Source: Pseudomonas wayambapalatensis (GTDB lineage: Bacteria; Pseudomonadota; Gammaproteobacteria; Pseudomonadales; Pseudomonadaceae). From it: a stretch of 64,000 nt of DNA. The position numbers and the translations under genes are program-made. Every line of letters begins with the position of its first letter. The first letter of the stretch is position 1. Below the pieces are notes generated by a model. It saw only the letters and a program-made list of their open reading frames with translations, did no database searches and was not told the DNA's origin. Below are positions 33,741-40,611 of the stretch, piece by piece. The DNA is taken from the NCBI GenBank assembly GCA_014268975.2, contig CP077096.1, positions 4,873,501 through 4,937,500 on the forward strand. The letters are read 5' to 3'.

Positions 33741-35831
33741 ATGCAGACATTTTTCATCGCGCCGACCGACTTTGGTGTCGGCCTGACCTCCATCAGCCTC
33801 GGCCTGGTACGCGCCCTCGAGCGCGGCGGCCTGAAAGTCGGTTTCTTCAAGCCGATCGCCCAGCCGCATCCCGGCGATACCGGCCCTGAGCGCTCCAGCG
33901 AGCTGGTCGCACGCACCCACGGCATCAAGCCACCCACGCCGCTGAGCCTGGCCCAGGTCGAGCGCATGCTGGGCGATGGCCAACTCGACGAACTGCTCGA
34001 AGAAATCATCCGCCTGTACCAGCAAGCCTGCGTCGGCAACGACGTGGTGGTGGTCGAGGGCATGGTGCCGACCCGTCATGCCAGCTATGCGGCGCGGGTC
34101 AACCTGCACCTGGCCAAGAGCCTGGACGCCGAGGTGATCCTGGTCTCGGCACCGGAGAACGAGGTGCTCAGCGAACTGTCCGGGCGGGTCGAACTGCAGG
34201 CCCAACTGTTCGGTGGCCCACGCGACCCGAAAGTCCTCGGGGTCATTCTCAACAAGGTCCGTACCGACGAAAGCATGGCCGATTTCGCCACGCGCCTGCG
34301 CGAGCATTCGCCACTGCTGCGCGGCAACGACTTCCGCCTGCTCGGCTGCATCCCTTACCAGGCCGACCTCAACGCCCCGCGCACCCGCGATGTGGCCGAG
34401 CTGCTCGGCGCCCAGGTGCTCAATGCCGGCGACTACGAACAGCGGCGGATGAACAAGATCATCATCTGCGCGCGCACCGTGGCCAACACCGTGCCGCTGC
34501 TCAAGCCGGGCACCCTGGTGGTGACGCCCGGGGATCGCGACGACATCATCCTCGCCGTGAGCCTGGCAGCGATCAACGGCGTTCCGCTGGCCGGGCTGCT
34601 GCTGACCAGCGACAGCAAGCCTGACCCGCGCATCCTCGAACTGTGCCGCGGCGCCCTGCAGGCCGGCCTGCCGATCCTTTCGGTGAGCACCGGCTCGTAC
34701 GACACCGCCAACCAGCTCAACTCGCTGAACCGCGAGATCCCGGTGGACGACCGCGAGCGCGCCGAGTTCATCACCGACTTCGTCGCCAGCCACCTCGACG
34801 CCCACTGGTTGCACCAGCGTTGCGGTACGCCGCGAGAGATGCGCCTGTCGCCAGCGGTGTTCCGCTATCAACTGATCCAACGCGCGCAGCAGGCCAACAA
34901 GCGCATCGTCCTGCCCGAGGGCGCCGAACCTTTGCTGGTGCAGGCCGCCGCCATCTGCCAGGCGCGTGGCATCGCCCGCTGCGTATTGCTGGCCAAGCCC
35001 GAGGAAGTCGAGGCGGTGGCCCGCGCTCAGGGCATCACCCTGCCCGCCGACCTGGAAATCCTCGACCCCGAGCTGATTCGCGCACGCTACGTCGAGCCGA
35101 TGGTCGAGCTGCGCAAGAGCCGCAACCTCAACGCCCCGATGGCCGAGCAGCAGCTGGAGGATCCAGTGGTGATCGGCACCATGATGCTGGCGCTGGATGA
35201 GGTCGACGGCCTGGTTTCAGGGTTGGTGCACTCCACCGCCAACACCATCCGCCCGGCCCTGCAACTGATCAAGACCGCGCCAGACTGCAGCCTGGTGTCG
35301 TCGGTGTTCTTCATGCTGTTCCCCGAGCAGGTGCTGGTGTATGGCGACTGCATCATGAACCCGCACCCCAGCGCCGTGGAGCTGGCGGAAATCGCACGGC
35401 AAAGCGCCGAATCGGCGCAGGCTTTCGGGATTGCACCGCGTGTGGCGATGCTCAGTTATTCGAGCGACTCGGCGGCCAGTGACGAGGAAGTGGAAAAGGT
35501 GCGCGAAGCCACGCGCCTGGCGCAGCAGGCCGAACATGATCTGCTGATCGACGGGCCGTTGCAGTACGACGCCGCAGCCAACCCGGAGATTGCCCGGCAG
35601 TTGGCACCGCACAGCCAGGTAGCGGGTCGCGCCACGGTGTTCGTGTTCCCGGACCTGAACACCGGCAACACCACGCACAAGGCAGTGCAACGTAGTGCCG
35701 ACTGCGTAAGCCTGGGGCCGATGCTACAGGGGCTGCGCAAGCCAGTGAACGACTTGCCGCGCGGTGCGCAGGTGGACGATATCGTGCACACCATCGCATT
35801 GACGGCGATCCAGGCCAGTCACGTGCGCTGA
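33741..35831 (+). CDS. pta: Phosphate acetyltransferase
   Basis: A 696-residue enzyme converting acetyl-CoA and phosphate to acetyl phosphate. The long three-domain form: an N-terminal P-loop-like domain (FFIAPTDFGVGLTSISLGLVRALERGG, in pieces), a DRTGG domain (about 215-330) and the catalytic PTA_PTB domain (RIVLPEGAEPLLVQAAAIC, GLVSGLVHSTANTIRPALQLI, ending DIVHTIALTAIQ). Length matches E. coli Pta (714). No acetate kinase gene lies in the window, so acetyl phosphate may be used or made by other means here, or ackA may be elsewhere. The frame extends upstream to 33486 but that part is the other frame of the DUF3565 gene. Confidence 0.95.
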   Translation: MQTFFIAPTDFGVGLTSISLGLVRALERGGLKVGFFKPIAQPHPGDTGPERSSELVARTHGIKPPTPLSLAQVERMLGDGQLDELLEEIIRLYQQACVGNDVVVVEGMVPTRHASYAARVNLHLAKSLDAEVILVSAPENEVLSELSGRVELQAQLFGGPRDPKVLGVILNKVRTDESMADFATRLREHSPLLRGNDFRLLGCIPYQADLNAPRTRDVAELLGAQVLNAGDYEQRRMNKIIICARTVANTVPLLKPGTLVVTPGDRDDIILAVSLAAINGVPLAGLLLTSDSKPDPRILELCRGALQAGLPILSVSTGSYDTANQLNSLNREIPVDDRERAEFITDFVASHLDAHWLHQRCGTPREMRLSPAVFRYQLIQRAQQANKRIVLPEGAEPLLVQAAAICQARGIARCVLLAKPEEVEAVARAQGITLPADLEILDPELIRARYVEPMVELRKSRNLNAPMAEQQLEDPVVIGTMMLALDEVDGLVSGLVHSTANTIRPALQLIKTAPDCSLVSSVFFMLFPEQVLVYGDCIMNPHPSAVELAEIARQSAESAQAFGIAPRVAMLSYSSDSAASDEEVEKVREATRLAQQAEHDLLIDGPLQYDAAANPEIARQLAPHSQVAGRATVFVFPDLNTGNTTHKAVQRSADCVSLGPMLQGLRKPVNDLPRGAQVDDIVHTIALTAIQASHVR

Positions 35832-35837
35832 AACGCA

Positions 35838-35873
35838 TCGCGGGACAAGCCGGCGTACCGACTTGTCCCGCGA
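35838..35873. repeat. REP-like inverted repeat after pta
   Basis: TCGCGGGACAAG at 35838-35849 and CTTGTCCCGCGA at 35862-35873 are perfect reverse complements 12 bases apart, with a second small hairpin (GCCGCaaaGCGGC) right after. It lies between the convergent ends of pta and the OmpA lipoprotein gene and is the only likely transcript end there. Confidence 0.8.
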
Positions 35874-35901
35874 CAGGGCCGCAAAGCGGCTGCGTTACAG
35901 G

Positions 35902-36624
35902 TCAGGGATACTGCTGAACGGTGCCCTGCTGGTCATACTGCTGGCCAGGGATCGGCTTCAGGTTAACCTCGACGCGACGGTTCTGCGCCCGGCCATTGGC
36001 ATCGGCGTTGCTGGCGATCGGCTGGTCCGGGCCCATGCCACGAACCGACACCCGTGACGCATCGACGCCCTGCGAGGTCAGGTAGGTGCTGACGGCCTGC
36101 GCGCGACGCTGCGACAGGTCCATGTTGTGCTGGCGGCTGCCGGTGCTGTCGGTGAAGCCGACCACTTCGATGGTGTTCTGGTTGAACTGCTTGAACGAGC
36201 TGGCGAGGTTGTTCAGCGGCGAGTAGAAGCTTGGGGCGATGTTCGCCGAATCGGTAGCGAAGGTGATGTTACCTGGCATGATCAGCTTGATCTGGTCGCC
36301 CTGGCGCTGCACTTCGACACCGGTGTTGGCCATCTGCGCGCGCAGTTCGGCTTCCTGCTTGTCGGCATAGTAGCCATAACCGGCGGCAGCGGCGCCTACC
36401 GCAGCAGCGCCGATCAGCGCACCCTTGCCACGGTTGTTGTGATCGATGGCCGCACCGGCGATGGCACCGGCCAGTGCACCCAGGCCACCGTACTTGGCAG
36501 TCTTGCTCATCCCTGTGGAGCCGCCCTGCGCCTGGCCCTGGTTGTCGTAGGGGTTCTGGCCGGCACAGCCGGTCATCAGGGCAGCAGCGGTAGCGACGAT
36601 AATCAGACGACGCATGGTGAACAT
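35902..36624 (-). CDS. OmpA-family outer-membrane lipoprotein
   Basis: A 240-residue lipoprotein. The signal peptide ends in the lipobox ALMTGCAGQ. A glycine-zipper segment (GGLGALAGAIAGAAIDHNNRGKGALIGAAAVG, in pieces) is followed by the OmpA peptidoglycan-binding domain (ITFATDSANIAPSFYSPL, VVGFTDSTGSRQHNMDLSQRRAQAV, VRGMGPDQPIASNADANGRAQNRRVEV in pieces). The Asp/Arg contacts for diaminopimelate (TDSTG, NRRVE) are present. It likely ties the outer membrane to the wall. AGGAG nine bases before ATG 36624 supports this start. Confidence 0.93.
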   Translation of the reverse strand: MFTMRRLIIVATAAALMTGCAGQNPYDNQGQAQGGSTGMSKTAKYGGLGALAGAIAGAAIDHNNRGKGALIGAAAVGAAAAGYGYYADKQEAELRAQMANTGVEVQRQGDQIKLIMPGNITFATDSANIAPSFYSPLNNLASSFKQFNQNTIEVVGFTDSTGSRQHNMDLSQRRAQAVSTYLTSQGVDASRVSVRGMGPDQPIASNADANGRAQNRRVEVNLKPIPGQQYDQQGTVQQYP

Positions 36625-36719
36625 GGACAAGCTCCTGGTGAAATTCGAAAGTGCAGCGGATCGTATACGGATCAGTGCCAGCCTTGGATTGCAGCGACGC
36701 GGAAAAATTCCATGAAACT

Positions 36720-37364
36720 TCATGCCCGCACGAACGGATTTTCACGCATCTCTTCGCCGAGGCGAGTGTCCGGACCATGGCCGGTCACCACGATCGCCTC
36801 TTCATCCAGGCGGTACAGCCGCTCCTTGATGGAACGAACGATAGCCCGTTGATCGCCCCCCCACAAATCGGTGCGCCCCACGCCACGCCGGAACAGAGTG
36901 TCGCCGGCGATCAGCAGCTTGTGTTCGGCAAACCAGAAACTCATCGAGCCCGGCGTATGCCCGGGTGTGTGCAGCGCCACGCCACAGCCGCAGGCCAGCG
37001 CCTCGTCATCGGCGAGCCAGCGGTCGGGGGAAGGGACGGGCGTGTAGGGCACACCGAACATCTGGCACTGCATCTCCAGGTTGTCCCACAGCGGCTGGTC
37101 GTCCTTGTGCAGGTGCAAGGTCGCACCGGTCAGCTCCTTGAGCCTGCCGGAGGCCAGGAAATGATCGAAATGGGCGTGGGTATGGATGATGCTCACCAGC
37201 GTCAGGCCATGCTGTTGCAGGCGTGCGAGAATCTTCTGCTCGTCGCCACCGGGGTCGACGACGATGGCCTTCTTGCTGACCGGGTCGCCGATCAGCGTGC
37301 AGTTGCATTGCAGGGGGCCTACGGGGAAGGTTTCGCGGATCAGCGATACAGGGATATGGGTCAT
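36720..37364 (-). CDS. MBL-fold metallohydrolase (glyoxalase II-like)
   Basis: A 214-residue metallo-beta-lactamase-fold hydrolase. Metal ligands: HTHAHFDH (about residues 61-68), then His in HTPGHTPGSM, Asp in LIAGDTLF and His in VTGHGPDT. This short class resembles YcbL-type hydroxyacylglutathione hydrolases; thioester hydrolysis is likely but not shown. Start at ATG 37364 with GGAG upstream; the frame to 37583 runs into the toxin gene region and is not used. It follows the chpB gene on the same strand after 28 bases, but the function looks unrelated. Confidence 0.9.
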   Translation of the reverse strand: MTHIPVSLIRETFPVGPLQCNCTLIGDPVSKKAIVVDPGGDEQKILARLQQHGLTLVSIIHTHAHFDHFLASGRLKELTGATLHLHKDDQPLWDNLEMQCQMFGVPYTPVPSPDRWLADDEALACGCGVALHTPGHTPGSMSFWFAEHKLLIAGDTLFRRGVGRTDLWGGDQRAIVRSIKERLYRLDEEAIVVTGHGPDTRLGEEMRENPFVRA

Positions 37365-37392
37365 GGGAGTCCAGCTCCAAGCGACTTCACGC

Positions 37393-37740
37393 TCATTCGA
37401 ATAAGGTTTGTACGCGCGCCAGCGCATCATCGATGACGGCGTCGGGAACAGACTCGATACGCCGGGCACCAGACGCCTCGAGATCCATCGTACGCAACTG
37501 GTTGCACAACACCACGCCCTGGGTTCGCGTACCTGCCCCGCTGAGCGTGACTGCAAACCCGGCATGCCGGGTGAAATCCCCACCTTGAGTAATCGGGACG
37601 ACCACGGCCAGGCCCGCGGTATTGTAGGCAGCCGGCGTCAGTACAAGCACCTGGCGCATCGCACCTTGCTGCTCGCGACCGACCACAGGCTCAAGATCGA
37701 CTCGCACAATATCGCCCCTGGCGAATCCCGCCCGCCTCAT
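37393..37740 (-). CDS. chpB: ChpB/MazF-family endoribonuclease toxin
   Basis: A 115-residue toxin of the PemK/MazF fold that cleaves mRNA. Key segments: RGDIVRVDLEPVVGREQQG (catalytic Arg loop), RQVLVLTPAAYN, VVPITQGGDFTRHAGFAVTLSG and TQGVVLCNQLRTMDL. The sequence is closer to E. coli ChpB than to MazF. Its ATG overlaps the chpS stop by four bases, so translation is coupled, with the antitoxin first, the normal order. Confidence 0.94.
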   Translation of the reverse strand: MRRAGFARGDIVRVDLEPVVGREQQGAMRQVLVLTPAAYNTAGLAVVVPITQGGDFTRHAGFAVTLSGAGTRTQGVVLCNQLRTMDLEASGARRIESVPDAVIDDALARVQTLFE

Positions 37741-37991
37741 ACCTCACGACCGACAGGACGAATGGCGTTCCACGCCGCGAGCTCATCCGGCTCAGGTGCA
37801 TCGAGATCGCACTGGGCCATCAGATCCTCAAGCTTGTACTTGGGTTTTGATCGGACGGGCTTGAAAACCAGCGACCCGGTGGCGGTATCCAGGCAGAGGA
37901 CGGAGCCCACGCTCAGGCGCATCTGCTTGAGAATGGTCGATGGCAGGCGAATGGCAGCACTGTTGCCCCATTGTTGAATCTTGACTTCCAT
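37737..37991 (-). CDS. chpS: ChpS/MazE-family antitoxin
   Basis: An 84-residue AbrB/MazE-type antitoxin. The swapped-hairpin DNA-binding domain is KIQQWGNSAAIRLPSTILKQMRL, in pieces; the acidic C-terminus (LEDLMAQCDLDAPEPDELAAW) masks the toxin. Start at ATG 37991 with TTTGGAG upstream, not the longer frame to 38015. The first gene of the chpS-chpB operon; it probably represses its own promoter at GTAGA repeats lying just upstream. Confidence 0.93.
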   Translation of the reverse strand: MEVKIQQWGNSAAIRLPSTILKQMRLSVGSVLCLDTATGSLVFKPVRSKPKYKLEDLMAQCDLDAPEPDELAAWNAIRPVGREV

Positions 37992-38005
37992 AAGTATCTC
38001 CAAAG

Positions 38006-38067
38006 GTAGATACATAGTAGAAACCCTCCAGATGATTGCAAGTAACTTGTAGAAACAACGTGTCTAC
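38006..38067 (-). promoter_or_regulatory. chpSB promoter and probable ChpS operator
   Basis: On the minus strand TTGCAA (38036-38041) and TACTAT (38014-38019) are 16 bases apart. GTAGA, read on the plus strand, occurs at 38006-38010, 38017-38021 and 38049-38053, and its reverse TCTAC at 38063-38067. The first two copies are 11 bases apart, one helical turn, and flank the -10; the last two form an inverted pair over the upstream part. This fits autorepression by the antitoxin complex. Element positions are seen, function inferred. Confidence 0.55.
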
Positions 38068-38159
38068 ATTGTCATCTGAAGCGCTGCTTCTGAAGTCATG
38101 AAACCGAGGTCAGGAGCTATCCCACAACGCAGTGGGAAGTGACACTCAAACAGCCAGAG

Positions 38160-38852
38160 TCAAGGCAAATACAACCTGAACAACCCGCCACCCAGCGCAC
38201 CACCGTTGGCGATTTCGATCCGCCCGCGTACGCCGTTGCGCTCGTGCAGGGCGGCGATCCTGGCGGCGAAGTACAGGCCAAGGCCGGTGCTGCCGCTCTG
38301 CTGGTCGATGCCCTGCACGTAGTCCTGCTGTCGCTCGAGCATGCGCTGTGGATAACCGGGACCATCATCGTTGACGCTGATCACCAACTGCTCGCCCTCC
38401 TCCTCGATACTGATCAGCAACGTATGCCCGGCATAGCGAATGGCGTTGGTCAGTACGTTGGCGACCACCGAGGCGACCAGTTCGCGGTCGAAGAAGCCCA
38501 GCGGGCTTTCGGTGTCGATGCGCCAGGTCGCCAGCACGTCGCGGTGGCGGATGACTTCCTGATGCGCCGCCAACTGGGCTTCGACGAAATCCTCGAGCTC
38601 GTGGTAGTCGGGGCAGATCGGCAACTGGTTGATGCCCAGCTTGTACAACCCCAGCAATTGCACCAGCATCCCGTTGAGGTGGCGGAACTCATGCTCCACC
38701 ACCCCTTGTTCGCTGCCACTGCGGGCCTGTTCGGGCAAACGCGCCAGCCACTGATCGTGGGCCTGGATCAGCGCCGAGAGCGAGTTCTTCATGTCGTGCA
38801 CGGTGGAGGCGATCACCGTCGAGAAATCCAGCCCCTGCTCATCCCGGCTCAT
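38160..38852 (-). CDS. Soluble sensor-less histidine kinase
   Basis: A 230-residue kinase without membrane or sensory domain. The H box is FSTVIASTVHDMKNSLSAL, with His19 as the likely phosphoryl site. The HATPase domain has the N box VVANVLTNAIRYAGH, the G1 box VNDDGPGYP and the G2 box GSTGLGLYFAARI. The phospho-accepting helix is unusually close to the N-terminus. It overlaps the stop of the receiver-TPR gene by four bases (ATGA), so the two proteins are made together and most likely form a kinase-receiver pair. The input must come from a partner protein. Confidence 0.85.
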   Translation of the reverse strand: MSRDEQGLDFSTVIASTVHDMKNSLSALIQAHDQWLARLPEQARSGSEQGVVEHEFRHLNGMLVQLLGLYKLGINQLPICPDYHELEDFVEAQLAAHQEVIRHRDVLATWRIDTESPLGFFDRELVASVVANVLTNAIRYAGHTLLISIEEEGEQLVISVNDDGPGYPQRMLERQQDYVQGIDQQSGSTGLGLYFAARIAALHERNGVRGRIEIANGGALGGGLFRLYLP

Positions 38853-40456
38853 GCGCCGAACACCCGCACGTGCAGCTTGCGGTAGCGGTCGAAACGGCTG
38901 TCGCTGGCGGGGATGCCAGCCACGCTGTTCAGGCAGTTGCGACATTCCTGCATAAGCGACTCCGACGGACTTTCGCCGCCGATACGCAGCAGCGCCTGGG
39001 CGGTATTGAGGGCAATGCTGATGTTCTTCGGTTGCAGCGACAGGGCCTTGCGAAACATCTCCAGGGCCTCGTTCAACTGGCCGCCCTGATAGCTGCGCAC
39101 CCCTTGGCGGTTGAGGTCGACAGCCTCGGTGACGGCTCCGAGCACCGTCGGATCGTCGGTGACCTTGGCCACGCTCTGCATGACTTTCGGGTCATCCCCG
39201 TAGGTTTCCACGCACCCCTTGAGAATCGAAGTCCCGGCCGACTCCTGCCCCAGGTCCTTGAGCTGCTTGGCCACGGTCAGCGCGGCATCGACCGAGAAGA
39301 ACTGATCCATCTTTTCCAGACGCTGCATGGCCTGCTCGGTGAGCTTGGCCGCGGTTTCCGCATCGCCGGCCTGCTGCAGGCTGGCAGCCTTCATCAGGCG
39401 GGCGCGAACTTGCAGGCCCTGGTCTTCGGTGTGTTCCTTGGCAACTTCGCCGAGCACGGTATTGATCTCGACCCGCGTACGCGCATCGAGGCCATTGCCG
39501 GCGTTCTTGTTCATCAGCGCCTGGACCAGGCCCAGGTTGCTCTCGGCGCTCTTGTAGCGCGAGCTCTGCCCCTGGCTCACGGCGTGCCGGTAGGCCTTGG
39601 ATGCGCCTTCGTAGTCTTCGTTGTCCAGGGCCAGCTTGCCCAGCGCCGCCTGGCGCCGTACCGCCAGCGGTGACAGGCGCACGGCTTCCTCGAGCATGTG
39701 CTGGGCGCGCTTGTTGTCGCCCTTGGCCACCAGCACTTCAGCCAGCCCGTCGTAAAGCCCTGGCATGATCGGGAAGGCCTTGAGCGCCTGCTCATAGACG
39801 CCCTGGGCCTGTTCGTACTGGCCACGCTTGTGCATCAGGCTGCCCAGCGCCGCATACACCCAAGGCTGCGGGCGGCTGGCCAGAATGTTGGTGAGAAACT
39901 TTTCCAGGTCGTCGAAGCGATTGAGGTCGCGCAGTGCATCGGCCCGGTAGCGCAGGCACAACGGCGCGAAACGCGGATCCTGCTTGCACAGCTCGGCGCA
40001 GGCCGCCAGCACCTCGGCCGGGCGCCCACGGTCCAGCGCCTGGAGAATCGGCTTGAGCAAGGTCTTGCGCTGCACCAGCTTTTCCAGGCGCTGCGCCAGG
40101 CCCAGGCGGTTGAACGGCTTGGTCAGATAGGCATCCGGTTCATGCTCGATGGCGCTGAGGACAATCGACTGGCTGCTTTCGGCCGTGACCATGATGAACA
40201 CGCATTCATGGCTGATGAGCTTGTCCAGCAGCAGGTCCTCGAGCACCTGCTGGCCATTCTTCTTGCCATCGCCCAGGTGGAAGTCCTGGAGGATGAAGTC
40301 GTAGCGCTTCTGCGCGCACATGCGCAGGGCCTGCTCGCCGCTGTCGGCGGTATCCACGTCGCGCACACCCAACTCGCGCAGCATGGAGCGCGTCGAGGTG
40401 CGAAAGTCGGTGAAGTCGTCGACGATCAGAAAGCTTTTTTGCCCATACTGCAGCAT
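38849..40456 (-). CDS. Response regulator with TPR output domain
   Basis: A 535-residue protein. The N-terminal receiver has the acidic pair in LIVDDFTDF, phospho-acceptor Asp58 in LQDFHLG, Thr91 in MVTAES and Lys113 in LTKPF. The rest (about 150-535) is a helical repeat region with several TPR-like units (PWVYAALGSLMHKRGQYEQAQGVYEQALKAFP, in pieces; ALEMFRKALSLQPKNISIALNTAQALL). There is no DNA-binding or enzymatic domain, so the output is protein contact. ATG 40456 is chosen; GTG 40462 is an alternative. It is translationally coupled to the kinase gene downstream. It may relate to the upstream MalT-like gene, 155 bases away on the same strand. Confidence 0.85.
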   Translation of the reverse strand: MLQYGQKSFLIVDDFTDFRTSTRSMLRELGVRDVDTADSGEQALRMCAQKRYDFILQDFHLGDGKKNGQQVLEDLLLDKLISHECVFIMVTAESSQSIVLSAIEHEPDAYLTKPFNRLGLAQRLEKLVQRKTLLKPILQALDRGRPAEVLAACAELCKQDPRFAPLCLRYRADALRDLNRFDDLEKFLTNILASRPQPWVYAALGSLMHKRGQYEQAQGVYEQALKAFPIMPGLYDGLAEVLVAKGDNKRAQHMLEEAVRLSPLAVRRQAALGKLALDNEDYEGASKAYRHAVSQGQSSRYKSAESNLGLVQALMNKNAGNGLDARTRVEINTVLGEVAKEHTEDQGLQVRARLMKAASLQQAGDAETAAKLTEQAMQRLEKMDQFFSVDAALTVAKQLKDLGQESAGTSILKGCVETYGDDPKVMQSVAKVTDDPTVLGAVTEAVDLNRQGVRSYQGGQLNEALEMFRKALSLQPKNISIALNTAQALLRIGGESPSESLMQECRNCLNSVAGIPASDSRFDRYRKLHVRVFGA

Positions 40457-40611
40457 CAACACGACCTGTATTGAGAAGAAGTGGAAAAAGGCCTGCGGCG
40501 ACTGGGCCCGGCGAATGCTGTATCGGCCGGGCGGCGGGAAAGATGAGACCGGGAAGTCAGCGCATGACGAGATAATGGCAACTAGCCATCATTTTAACTG
40601 CAAGGCGCTTT

